A stretch of DNA of 64,000 nt from Vreelandella piezotolerans (lineage in GTDB: Bacteria > Pseudomonadota > Gammaproteobacteria > Pseudomonadales > Halomonadaceae), in the NCBI RefSeq assembly GCF_012427705.1, contig NZ_CP048602.1, positions 2,480,001 through 2,544,000 on the forward strand, in the 5' to 3' direction. Shown here one piece after another: positions 18,094-26,036 of the stretch. Both the position numbers and the translations under genes were made by a program. A model generated the notes under the pieces. That model did no database searches, was not told the DNA's origin, and saw only the letters and a program-made list of their open reading frames with translations. How positions within the stretch are numbered: the first letter of the stretch is position 1; each line of letters opens with the position of its first letter.

Positions 18094-19221
18094 CTATGAC
18101 TGTTTCCACTCACTTAACACGTTGCGAATACGTTCGCAGGCGGTGCCATCGCCGTAGGGGTTATGGGCATAACTCATGGCGTTGTAGGCTGCTTCATCTG
18201 TTAGCAGGCGGGTCAGTTCTTCAGTGATGGTAGAAGCATTGGTGCCCACCAGCTTTACGGTTCCAGCAGAAACCGCTTCTGGGCGCTCGGTGGTATCGCG
18301 CATTACCAGCACGGGCTTACCTAAAGATGGTGCCTCTTCTTGAATACCACCGGAATCCGTCAGAATGATGTGGGCACGATTCATCAAGTAGACAAACGGT
18401 AGGTAGTCTTGAGGTTCGATAAGGTGGACGTTATCAATACCTGCCAATAACCGATTCACTGGCTCGCGTACATTCGGGTTTAAGTGAACCGGGTATAGAA
18501 TCTGCGTATCGGGGTGTGCTTTGGCGGTATCTACCAGTGCTTGGCAAATACGCTCAAAACCGCCGCCAAAGCTTTCGCGGCGGTGGCCAGTGACCAGTAT
18601 CAAACGCTTGCCTGCCTGCAACATGGGAAAGCGTGCAGCCTGCTCTTGCGCCAATGCCTGGTTCGTATCCAGCTTGTGGGCAACATCCAACAGTGCGTCG
18701 ATCACTGTATTGCCTGTTACGTGAATATCCGCTGGTGCGATGCCTTCGTTCAACAGGTTTTGTTGAGAGGTTTCGGTAGGTGCAAAGTGCAGTTTTGCCA
18801 ATGCCCCAGTGAGTTTACGGTTCCCCTCTTCCGGCCAAGGCGAGTATAGGTTACCGGTACGCAGGCCTGCTTCTACGTGACCAACAGGGATTTGCTGATA
18901 GTACGCCGCCAGGGTGGTGGCAAAGGTGGTCGCGGTGTCGCCATGCACCAGCACGATATCGGGTTTGAATTCTTCAAAAACACCCTTGAGACCTTGCAGA
19001 ATTCCGCATGTAACATCGTTTAGGTCTTGGCCCGGTTTCATAATATTCAGGTCAAAATCGGGTGCTAGCTCAAATAAAGACAACACCTGATCCAGCATTT
19101 CTCGGTGCTGTGCCGTTACGCATACTTTAGCGTCAAAACGCTCATCGGCGGCTAATTGGAGCGCTAGCGGTGCCATTTTAATCGCTTCGGGGCGGGTGCC
19201 AAATACGGTCAATACTTTCAT
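18094..19221 (-). CDS. wecB: UDP-N-acetylglucosamine 2-epimerase (non-hydrolysing)
   Basis: Interconverts UDP-GlcNAc and UDP-ManNAc in the cytoplasm. The 375-residue length is standard. Visible family features: [14 protein letters not shown] at the start, [10 protein letters not shown] near residue 95, [11 protein letters not shown] near residue 114, [12 protein letters not shown] near residue 210, and [21 protein letters not shown] near residue 290. It precedes wecC on the same strand and draws on the GlmS-GlmM route upstream. Together they indicate ManNAc or ManNAcA in the polymer. Confidence 0.97.
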   Translation of the reverse strand: MKVLTVFGTRPEAIKMAPLALQLAADERFDAKVCVTAQHREMLDQVLSLFELAPDFDLNIMKPGQDLNDVTCGILQGLKGVFEEFKPDIVLVHGDTATTFATTLAAYYQQIPVGHVEAGLRTGNLYSPWPEEGNRKLTGALAKLHFAPTETSQQNLLNEGIAPADIHVTGNTVIDALLDVAHKLDTNQALAQEQAARFPMLQAGKRLILVTGHRRESFGGGFERICQALVDTAKAHPDTQILYPVHLNPNVREPVNRLLAGIDNVHLIEPQDYLPFVYLMNRAHIILTDSGGIQEEAPSLGKPVLVMRDTTERPEAVSAGTVKLVGTNASTITEELTRLLTDEAAYNAMSYAHNPYGDGTACERIRNVLSEWKQS

Positions 19222-19241
19222 TCTGTTACCTTAGCTGTTAA

Positions 19242-19541
19242 TCAACGCTCTAATCGTTGGTACTCAAGTTCTTGGCAGCGCTGGTAGTAGTGCTCAAGAA
19301 GTTGCTGAGTTTCCTGTAGTTGGCGCTGTGCCTGATCCGCTTGACCTGTCATGCTTTCAGGCATCGCGGAGAGCTGCTTTAAACCGCTGCCAGCGTATTT
19401 ATCACACAGGTAGAGATTGGCTTTAAATAAGTGTGCGCCGTACTGCTTAGCGGCTTTTTGGTAAAACATTTTAGCGGTTGCGTAATCACCTTTGCGAAAC
19501 GCTTGCATAGCCCGCTTAATCACAAGTGGCTCTACGCTCAT
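19242..19541 (-). CDS. Small hypothetical protein, TPR-like
   Basis: A 99-residue protein with a single TPR-like helix pair (MQAFRKGDYATAKMFYQKAA, residues 11-30), then a Gln-rich helical tail. No signal sequence. Its start overlaps the stop of the upstream 356-residue gene by four bases (ATGA), and wecB begins 20 bases after it, so it belongs to the operon. Proteins of this kind occur next to glycosyltransferases in capsule loci; a partner-binding role is possible but unproven. Confidence 0.6.
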   Translation of the reverse strand: MSVEPLVIKRAMQAFRKGDYATAKMFYQKAAKQYGAHLFKANLYLCDKYAGSGLKQLSAMPESMTGQADQAQRQLQETQQLLEHYYQRCQELEYQRLER

Positions 19542-20608
19542 AGGTTGTCCTTTTCCTTAGATGATTCTTGGGCATTAGACTCTTTAAACATTTTTGTTAC
19601 ATGCTGCCCTAATGCATTAGCAGCTTGCCGACGTTGCTCGCTCTGCACCATAAAGCCTTCAGACACCTGAATTGCCAACTGATTAAGTGAACTCTTTATT
19701 TCCTCAAATTGGCTAGACTGCTCTCGAATACGGGCTATTTCTTTATTAGCGCTTTCTAACGAAGCCTCTAAAGACACTATTTTTTTCTCGTATTCTATGG
19801 CTTGATGCTTACGATTTTTAAACCAAGTTTGTGTATTTTCGAGTTTCTCTTTGACGTCTTCTAATTCAATTTTAGTTTCAGATAATGCAGCTTTGGCTGC
19901 AACAGCTTCACATTCAAACCGCTTCACACATAACCATTGTTCAATGTGGGGGTGCCGTTCACATTCACGGCTGAGTATTTGAAATCCAGCTTGCTTCAAA
20001 GCAAGCTCCCACGCGGCTGCGGTAATAGATTTAGGTAGCGCTTCATGTGTGCTTATACGTACCCCAAGTACATCTACATTTTGAAACTCGGCAGCATAGG
20101 TAGTTAACAGGCTCGCATCACAAAAATAGTCGATAAAGAGCCATTGCCCTGAGCTTTGCCAGTGCATTTTTGCCCACTCAGCCATCGTGACTGGCTCACA
20201 GGGCTGGCTCTCCTTTTCAGTGATATTCGGCCACAAGTGCGTAAGTGTTTTAGGTGCCAGAAAGCCGCTTTCAGAAGAGTTACTTGCTATATAAAACGCA
20301 TCAGCTTTGTTAAACCCGGCATCCATGACCACATTGTGTAACTGCCACTCCGGCTGCACAGCCTGCCATTTAGCGCTTAAATGTTGAAACTGTTGCTGGC
20401 TAGCTTCAACCAAGCTTACCTTCTCAATAGCAAGCCCGTGTGCCCATATGAGCACTCCATCCTGGCCACCGCCCGCTCCTAACAGGGTTAATTGTGACAG
20501 TGGCTGGATACCGTGAAGAGCGCTTAGCCATTGCACAGGCGTAAGCGAATTTTGGCCATGCGCTGGCTGTGAAGGAGGAGTTTGAATGGAGTTAGACGCA
20601 ACCGACAT
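19538..20608 (-). CDS. FkbM-like or methyltransferase-like protein with coiled-coil tail
   Basis: A 356-residue protein. Residues ~35-220 resemble a Rossmann methyltransferase of the FkbM group: TLLGAGGGQDGVLIW near residue 43 as the glycine loop, then KVSLVEAS. The catalytic-looking remainder is not clear. From about residue 235 to 330 there is a long heptad coiled coil (ETKIELEDVKEKLENTQ and beyond). The tail is Lys/Glu-rich. It overlaps the small TPR-like gene by four bases. Compared with the neighbouring 471-residue gene it shares the plan of an enzyme-like domain plus coiled coil. Confidence 0.55.
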   Translation of the reverse strand: MSVASNSIQTPPSQPAHGQNSLTPVQWLSALHGIQPLSQLTLLGAGGGQDGVLIWAHGLAIEKVSLVEASQQQFQHLSAKWQAVQPEWQLHNVVMDAGFNKADAFYIASNSSESGFLAPKTLTHLWPNITEKESQPCEPVTMAEWAKMHWQSSGQWLFIDYFCDASLLTTYAAEFQNVDVLGVRISTHEALPKSITAAAWELALKQAGFQILSRECERHPHIEQWLCVKRFECEAVAAKAALSETKIELEDVKEKLENTQTWFKNRKHQAIEYEKKIVSLEASLESANKEIARIREQSSQFEEIKSSLNQLAIQVSEGFMVQSEQRRQAANALGQHVTKMFKESNAQESSKEKDNL

Positions 20609-20657
20609 AGAGTGCTCGCTATGGTGTTGATGTTATTTGCAAGATTGCGGGGGATGA

Positions 20658-22073
20658 TTAGCGTTGGCGTTCTTTGCGGAAAGCCTTAGTTTCTCGGTTT
20701 AATGCTATCGGTAGCTTCAGCCATCCCACAGGGGAGCCTGCGTTATCCATAATCGCTTGTCCCAAGCGATAAGAAAGGTGCCGCTTCACCTGCTCTGCTT
20801 TATGAGCATCTGCATACTGAGAGATAGGCGGTAGCTTTTCCCCTTTGCGGGCCTTCACATCTTTCTGATAAGCAGCATATTCGCGCTTTAGGGCCAGGGG
20901 TAGACAGACAAAGTCTTTTACACTGTGACTATTCACCACCACTGCGCCTAACCGGTAGGTGAGTTGGCGCTTGATACGCTGTTCAGCACCGTAATAAGGC
21001 CCGCTTTCTGAAACTACTGTGGTTTTTTTTCTAGCTTGGCTATAAAACTTTTCTAACTCTTCCTGAACTACGTGCAACTGCTCTAGCAGCATGCTGTTTT
21101 CTTGCTGTAGCTCAGTAGTATCCACAGCCGCAACGGTTGGAGTAGGCGGTGTTTTTTTCAACTCCTCGTTTTCACGCTTTAAAGTAGCGTTCTTAGCGCT
21201 TTCTTTTTCCAGTGCCTGCTGCAATTTGGTTAGCGTATTCAGTAGTGCAACGCGCTGCTGCCTAAAGTGTTTCCAAGCATCTTCACTTGCAATGCCACCG
21301 TTAACTTCACCTGGCTGAGTGGCACTCGCCTGTAACTCTTCAAAGAGGGAGAGTGCTGGGTGCTTTTCAACCACTTGCTCGCTTAGAAAGCGTTCTAATG
21401 GCTCTGGTTCTAAGTATGCGGTCTCTGTCTGCTCACCGCCTTCCAGAGAGTTCAGGACAGCCGTTAATGGGCTGGCCTTAGTGGTTGTCACTAAACCTTC
21501 TGTTGGCTTAGCTGAAAGCCCAGGTAGCGCTTTGAGTACCTCTTGAGGCTGGCTAAGGAGCTGCTGAGTGTGAACCAGAAAGCTTCTTTCAGGGTGACGA
21601 AGGTAAAAGGCTAACAATGCACCATGATAGGCCGCCCAGTTATTGAGCACCTCAGTTGGGGATATGCTTTCTTTGCGATCTAGTGCATTTTGCAACGCAA
21701 TGGCAGGATGCTGGTACACCAACAGAAAAGCTGTTTGATCATCTACCTCATGCCACATATTCAGTAAGGGAAGTGTGTTAGATGAGGCCCAGCCCCATAC
21801 GCCCTTCTGTTGCATATTACCTAGCAGAAAATCCAGAGCTAGGCCTTGCCATACACTACTGGGCGTTAACTGGCTTAACTCGGCCTCGGCTTGCACCTGT
21901 TCGATGTTAACGGCGTTATGGGCTTTAAAAAGTGAGGCTTCAATATCGTGAACGCTCATGCCTTCCCTTCTGGAAGGGACTGCCTCTCCCATACCATAGT
22001 GTTTCAACAGTGCTTCTACGTCCGTGTACCCCGAAGATGGATGGCCGACAATAGCAATTCTATTCACTGACAC
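20658..22073 (-). CDS. Sulfotransferase-like protein with coiled coil and duplicated C-terminal motif
   Basis: 471 residues. The N-terminal 190 residues look like a P-loop sulfotransferase: RIAIVGHPSSGYTDVEALL (a PAPS-loop-like glycine loop), then FLLVYQHPAIALQNALDRK and the HPERSFLVHTQQLLSQP stretch. This is suggestive, not certain. A coiled coil occupies ~255-360. The C terminus has two similar ~40-residue segments, RIKRQLTYRLGAVVVNSH and VKRHLSYRLGQAIMDN, each followed by (K)LPIALxRE(x)xAF-type residues. The spacing suggests an ancient duplication. If real, the enzyme would sulfate the capsule glycan. Confidence 0.6.
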   Translation of the reverse strand: MSVNRIAIVGHPSSGYTDVEALLKHYGMGEAVPSRREGMSVHDIEASLFKAHNAVNIEQVQAEAELSQLTPSSVWQGLALDFLLGNMQQKGVWGWASSNTLPLLNMWHEVDDQTAFLLVYQHPAIALQNALDRKESISPTEVLNNWAAYHGALLAFYLRHPERSFLVHTQQLLSQPQEVLKALPGLSAKPTEGLVTTTKASPLTAVLNSLEGGEQTETAYLEPEPLERFLSEQVVEKHPALSLFEELQASATQPGEVNGGIASEDAWKHFRQQRVALLNTLTKLQQALEKESAKNATLKRENEELKKTPPTPTVAAVDTTELQQENSMLLEQLHVVQEELEKFYSQARKKTTVVSESGPYYGAEQRIKRQLTYRLGAVVVNSHSVKDFVCLPLALKREYAAYQKDVKARKGEKLPPISQYADAHKAEQVKRHLSYRLGQAIMDNAGSPVGWLKLPIALNRETKAFRKERQR

Positions 22074-22121
22074 ATTCCTCTATACCTTGGTATTTATGCA
22101 ATTTAGATAGCAACGATGAAT

Positions 22122-22790
22122 TTATTTTTTATCCACATCATTGTGGTAAGACTCTATCGCTTCATTAATGTTATCAAACCAAAGCGCTTGCCCGTCCTTG
22201 ATATAAACGCCTACTTGACATAGCTCTTTGAGAATCCCCTCAGAGTGAGAAACAATAATCAGCGACGATTGCCCAACTTTCGATTTAAATAGGTTTTGCG
22301 CTTTTGCTTTAAACGCTCGATCCCCTACCGCCGTAGCTTCATCTGAGATATAAACATCGAAATCAAACGCTAGTGAGAGGCCAAACGAGAGCCTTGAACG
22401 CATACCTGATGAATACGTACGTACTGGTTCATTGAACGCTTCACCGATCTCTGCAAAATCTTGCACAAACGCTATTACCCGTTTTACTTCTTCGGGGCCA
22501 CAGCCTTGTGTTCGCGCTACAAATTTGACGTTTTGGCGGCCTGTCATATTGTTTTGCATGCCGCCTGCTAGCCCTACTGGCCAAGAGACCCGGCTGTGAC
22601 GTATTACCTCGCCACGCTCTGGTGTATCCATTCCTGCAATAAGGCGCAGTAGTGTTGATTTACCGGCACCGTTGCGGCCAATCAGGCCTACGCTCACCCC
22701 GGTGGGTATGGTGAGGTTGATGTCTTTGAGCACCCAGTCGCTGCCGTGGTGGTTGTGGTAGCGCTTGTAGAGGTTCTTTATTTCGATCAT
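22122..22790 (-). CDS. kpsT: Capsule polysaccharide ABC exporter, ATP-binding protein
   Basis: Powers transport of the polysaccharide across the inner membrane with the KpsM-type permease (26037). 222 residues, as usual for KpsT/CtrD/BexA. Walker A GRNGAGKST near residue 38, the subfamily's unusual AGGMQNNMTGRQNVKF segment near 78, the signature YSSGMRSRLSFG near 125, Walker B DVYISDEATAVGD, and the switch histidine VSHSEGIL. The typical EATAVGDxxFK form of the family is present. Followed downstream by a heptamer array and the four-helix-bundle gene, which separate it from the rest of the exporter. Confidence 0.93.
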   Translation of the reverse strand: MIEIKNLYKRYHNHHGSDWVLKDINLTIPTGVSVGLIGRNGAGKSTLLRLIAGMDTPERGEVIRHSRVSWPVGLAGGMQNNMTGRQNVKFVARTQGCGPEEVKRVIAFVQDFAEIGEAFNEPVRTYSSGMRSRLSFGLSLAFDFDVYISDEATAVGDRAFKAKAQNLFKSKVGQSSLIIVSHSEGILKELCQVGVYIKDGQALWFDNINEAIESYHNDVDKK

Positions 22791-22800
22791 TTGGTATTAG

Positions 22801-22870
22801 TGAATGGTAAGGGGTGAATAGTGAGTGGTAAGGGGTGCATAGTGAGAGGTGAGGAGTGAATTGTGAATGG
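22801..22870 (+). repeat. Heptamer array (TGARTGG), ten units, left flank of the four-helix gene
   Basis: Ten consecutive in-phase seven-base units, for example TGAATGG, TAAGGGG, TGAATAG, TGAGTGG. It lies between the kpsT start and the four-helix-bundle gene stop. The array at 23259-23328 is the same motif in the opposite orientation. Confidence 0.8.
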
Positions 22871-22893
22871 GGAGTTCATGGGGAGCATAGATT

Positions 22894-23244
22894 TCACCGA
22901 TTCTTTAAATGTTTGATTAAGCCGCCTAGCTGGGAAGAAGCTTGGTTAATAGATGCTAGTGCTAACGAAATATCTGGTAAGTAGTTAAGGCGCTGTGCGA
23001 TGAGCAACTGCGTCTCTAATTCGCTGAGTGAGCCTTGGGAGATGTAGAGAAAACGGATGAACTCTTGTGTGCTGCCCCGAGCGGCACCTTCAGCGATGTT
23101 ACTGGGAACGGAGACTGCACTGCGCCGCATTTGGCTTGTTAAGCCGAACTTTTCATCATCTGGGAAGGCTTGGGTGAGGGAGTAAACTTGTTCGACAAGA
23201 TCCATGCTCTGCTGCCAAACCCTCAACTCCTGATGCTTCCTCAT
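22894..23244 (-). CDS. Four-helix-bundle protein (S23/Avd-like family)
   Basis: About 116 residues from the ATG at 23244, six codons inside the longest frame, chosen because GGAGG stands four bases upstream. The family (also called S23 or bAvd-like) forms small helical bundles, first seen in 23S rRNA intervening sequences and related to the Avd accessory protein of diversity-generating retroelements. Matching features are KHQELRVWQQSMDLVEQVY, a FGLTSQMRRSAVSVPSNIAEG core and a C-terminal helix ending LIKHLKNR. No reverse transcriptase or variable repeat is seen nearby. It is embedded between kpsT and the metallo-hydrolase, flanked by inverted heptamer arrays. Role unknown. Confidence 0.85.
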   Translation of the reverse strand: MRKHQELRVWQQSMDLVEQVYSLTQAFPDDEKFGLTSQMRRSAVSVPSNIAEGAARGSTQEFIRFLYISQGSLSELETQLLIAQRLNYLPDISLALASINQASSQLGGLIKHLKNR

Positions 23245-23258
23245 CCCACCTCCCCACA

Positions 23259-23328
23259 TCACTCACTACTCGCCATTCACCACTCACTATTCCCTACTCA
23301 CCACTCACCAAAAACTACTCACCATTCA
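23259..23328 (-). repeat. Heptamer array (TGARTGG), ten units, right flank of the four-helix gene
   Basis: On the plus strand units such as CCATTCA, CCACTCA, CTACTCA repeat in phase for about 70 bases (one unit disrupted by AAAAA). Thus it is the inverse of the array at 22801. Its far end runs into the last codons of the metallo-hydrolase (stop 23315), so the array reached into coding sequence. Confidence 0.8.
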
Positions 23329-24739
23329 CTACTTTCACCACCTTTCCTTTACGGGTGTACATCGCTTCCAGCTCACGTTTGAGCGCGCTGCGCGCGGTTT
23401 GTTCGCCGTGAACTAAATGGATGGTATGGGGCCAGCGGCGCATGCGTTTGACGAAGTTGAGCAGGTCTTTTTGGTCGGCGTGGGCGGAATAGCCACTGAT
23501 GGAGGTGACGCCTGCTTTGATATCGTATCGCTGGTTGTCGATCTCGACCCAGCCGCCACGCGGGCCGTATTGCTGTATGGCGCGGCCTGGGGTGCCTGCG
23601 CCCTGGTAGCCGACGAACAGTACCTGGTGGCGTTCATCGCCCAGCATGGCTTTGAGATAGTTCATGATGCGCCCGCCTGCGCACATGCCGCTGGCGGCGA
23701 TGACCACCGCTGGGCGGCCTGTGCTGGCCAGGTAGCTGACCGTTCGCTCGTGGGCTTCGTGGCTGTCTACGGTGTAGAGGTTGGCGAAGTTGAGCGGGTG
23801 GCGGCCACTGCGCAGGCGGCGCTGGGCTTCATTATCCCAATAGGGTTTCAGCTCTCGATAAACGCTGGTGAAGCGGGCGGCCAGCGGTGAATCGACGATG
23901 ATTTCCAGCGTTTGCCATAGGCTTCTGGGCAGCCCGCGTTTGGCGTTGCGTTCGGCTTCGTGAATGATGCCTTCCAGTTCGTAGAGCAGCTCCTGAGTAC
24001 GGCCAATGCTGAAGGCGGGCACCATCACGGTACCGCCGTTGGTGAGCGCTTGCTCGATGGCCTGTTTCAGCGTGGCGCGGCGCTGGCGGCGGTCGGGATG
24101 TTGGCGGTCGCCGTAGGTACTTTCGAGTACCAATTGTTCACAGCCATAGGGCGATTGCGGCGCGGGCAGTAGCGGTGCGTAGGGAGCGCCCAGGTCGCCG
24201 CTGAATATCACCCGTTCCTTTTCGCCGTTGGGGTGCTGGTGGGCTACTTCCACGTAGCTGGAGCCCAGTATGTGCCCTGCCCGCTTGAGCTTCACGCGGG
24301 TGGTGATGCCGCCTGCTTCGGTTTTTTCAAACACGGTGTGCCATTTTCCATAGGGCACACTGATGAGCTGGGAAGCCAACTGCTGCTGGAAGCGCTCGAT
24401 CAACTGGGTGTTACGGGTGAAACCGATTTTCAGGGCGTCTTCGATCACCAGCGGCAGCAGTTTGGCCGAGGGGATAGAGCAGATGATGGGCCCTTTGAAC
24501 CCGGCCGCCAGTAGGTAGGGCAAGCGTCCTACGTGGTCGATGTGTACGTGGGTGATGACCAGCGCTTTGACGGTGCTGATATCGAATTCGATCTGGAGCT
24601 GCTCAAAGGCGTCTTCTGTTGCGTCTTCGCCTTGGAATAGTCCGCAGTCGATCAGCAGTGAGTGTTCGCTATCGAGGGTGAGCTGGTGGCAACTTCCGGT
24701 GACGCCTTTGGCTCCGCCGTGGTGGGTGATGTTGAGCAT
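23315..24739 (-). CDS. MBL-fold beta-CASP metallo-hydrolase (RNase-like)
   Basis: 474 residues, the length of bacterial KH-less CPSF-type beta-CASP proteins. Zinc ligands: THVHIDHVG (HxHxDH) near residue 60, GDLGAPYAP near 180, and the C-terminal SGYSAHADQ histidine. The beta-CASP insert holds VPAFSIGRTQELLYEL and IAASGMCAGGRIMNYL. Such proteins cleave RNA, but a few have other substrates; activity here is inferred from family. It is unexpected within a capsule exporter operon, between kpsT and the KpsE-like gene. The last residues (VVKVVNGE) come partly from the heptamer array, so its original end may have been altered. Confidence 0.88.
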   Translation of the reverse strand: MLNITHHGGAKGVTGSCHQLTLDSEHSLLIDCGLFQGEDATEDAFEQLQIEFDISTVKALVITHVHIDHVGRLPYLLAAGFKGPIICSIPSAKLLPLVIEDALKIGFTRNTQLIERFQQQLASQLISVPYGKWHTVFEKTEAGGITTRVKLKRAGHILGSSYVEVAHQHPNGEKERVIFSGDLGAPYAPLLPAPQSPYGCEQLVLESTYGDRQHPDRRQRRATLKQAIEQALTNGGTVMVPAFSIGRTQELLYELEGIIHEAERNAKRGLPRSLWQTLEIIVDSPLAARFTSVYRELKPYWDNEAQRRLRSGRHPLNFANLYTVDSHEAHERTVSYLASTGRPAVVIAASGMCAGGRIMNYLKAMLGDERHQVLFVGYQGAGTPGRAIQQYGPRGGWVEIDNQRYDIKAGVTSISGYSAHADQKDLLNFVKRMRRWPHTIHLVHGEQTARSALKRELEAMYTRKGKVVKVVNGE

Positions 24740-24800
24740 TGAATTCCTTTTCGTGCTTTCTCTTAGCGGTATGGCATTTTGGCGTTTGGTGGCGTGATCG

Positions 24801-24875
24801 GGGCGGCTAGCGCCGCCCTTCGCGGGTGCCTCTTTCGCTCGTTGCTCTCGCTCTTTCGTTACGCCGCGCTACGCG
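24801..24875 (+). repeat. Dispersed hairpin element, copy 5 (long form)
   Basis: GGGCGGCTAGCGCCGCCC stem, TTCGCGGGTGCC, a TTTCGCTCGTTGCTCTCGC block, then TTACGCCGCGCTACG. Almost identical to the 26936 copy. It lies in the KpsE-metallo-hydrolase spacer. Confidence 0.85.
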
Positions 24876-24885
24876 GTGGCGGCAT

Positions 24886-24927
24886 CATTCGCCATTCGCC
24901 ATTCGCCATTCGCCATTCGCCATTCGC
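24886..24927 (+). repeat. Perfect heptanucleotide tandem repeat (CATTCGC)x6
   Basis: Six exact seven-base copies, ending nine bases before the stop of the KpsE-like gene. The unit differs by one base from the CATTCAC that the heptamer arrays contain, so it may be a freshly amplified variant of that repeat family. Exact copies suggest recent or variable copy number. Confidence 0.95.
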
Positions 24928-24935
24928 CAGCCATC

Positions 24936-26033
24936 TTAATCGCGGTGGTCTTTAACGATCATGATGAGCATGCTGAGGATGAACGCTAGGAAGATGGTGA
25001 TAATGGCGAAGACGCTGCTGTTGTAGAGGCGGTTGGGCTCTGTGGGGTATTCCGGCATGAGCGGGCTTTGTAGCACGCTGACCTGTTTGAGCTGTCGGGC
25101 GGCTTCTAAGCGGGTGTTTTCAAGTGCGGCCAGGGCGCTGGAGTAGGTCTCTTGGGCGAACTGGGCTTGCAGCTCTAGGGTTTCATATTCTGCCGACACC
25201 CGGTTGAGCGAGTTACCGGTGGCCTGCGCTAGGCGGTCGCGCTGCTCGGTGATTTGGTCGCGTAGTGCTGCAATGCTGCGCTCTACTTGGCGCAATTCGG
25301 CAGACTGAGAGCTTTGGAAGCTGGCCAGGGCGTTACGCTGGGCTTGTAAGCGGGCTAAATCGCCTTCTAACGTGGCCACGACTTGGTTGATGCTCTCTAC
25401 CGTGGCGGTGGGCGATACCAGGCCGTATTCGTTCTGGAATTCGAGCAGTTGGGCGCGGGTTTCTTCAAAGCGCTCTTCTAGCCGCACCATTTGCCGTTCC
25501 AAGAAATGCACTTGCTCATCGGCTAGTCGATGGCCCATTTCGTTCATGTGGTTTTCGCCGGCCTCTAACAGCAGCGATGCCATGTCGTGGGCGAATTCCG
25601 GGGTGTAGCCCTGCACACGAATGTTCAACACCCCTGCGTACTCGTCTAGCTCTACTTCTACCCGGCGCAGGTAGTACTCGTGCAAGTCTTCGATAGGAAC
25701 GTTGGGGTCGCGCAGCTTCGCAAAGAAATCACCGTGTTCGCTGTAGTGCTGGCGAATACCGAGCTGCTCGTCTAGTAGGCGCAGCATATCCACCGAGAGT
25801 AAGTGCTCACGCAATAGCAATAGGTCAGCGGTGTTACCTGACCCGCCCCCCATTAAGGACGACAGGCTAAATTCTGGCGTGGCGACCTGAGGACTTTCGA
25901 GCACTACGGTGGCGCGGGAGACGTAGCGATCTTCAGCCCACACAAACCAGTAAAAACTAACGAGCAAGATAGCGATAAAAGCAAATGCCCACTGTGGCGA
26001 CTGCTTGATAAAACGAGTAAATGATACGTGCAT
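24936..26033 (-). CDS. kpsE: Capsule polysaccharide export inner-membrane protein, KpsE/CtrB/BexC-like
   Basis: Periplasm-spanning adaptor that links the ABC transporter to the outer-membrane channel. 365 residues. One membrane helix near residues 14-34 (WAFAFIAILLVSFYWFVWA), a large periplasmic part with coiled coil at ~150-290 (LERQMVRLEERFEETRAQL; QAQRNALASFQSS), PEYPTEPNRL before a second C-terminal membrane helix (~335-360). This PCP-like topology matches the polysaccharide co-polymerase 3 group. It starts three bases after the KpsM-type permease stop. Confidence 0.9.
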   Translation of the reverse strand: MHVSFTRFIKQSPQWAFAFIAILLVSFYWFVWAEDRYVSRATVVLESPQVATPEFSLSSLMGGGSGNTADLLLLREHLLSVDMLRLLDEQLGIRQHYSEHGDFFAKLRDPNVPIEDLHEYYLRRVEVELDEYAGVLNIRVQGYTPEFAHDMASLLLEAGENHMNEMGHRLADEQVHFLERQMVRLEERFEETRAQLLEFQNEYGLVSPTATVESINQVVATLEGDLARLQAQRNALASFQSSQSAELRQVERSIAALRDQITEQRDRLAQATGNSLNRVSAEYETLELQAQFAQETYSSALAALENTRLEAARQLKQVSVLQSPLMPEYPTEPNRLYNSSVFAIITIFLAFILSMLIMIVKDHRD

Positions 26034-26036
26034 GGG

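Noticed and set aside
22801..23328. CRISPR array
   Set aside because: Seven-base repeats without spacers of CRISPR size, and no cas gene in the window.
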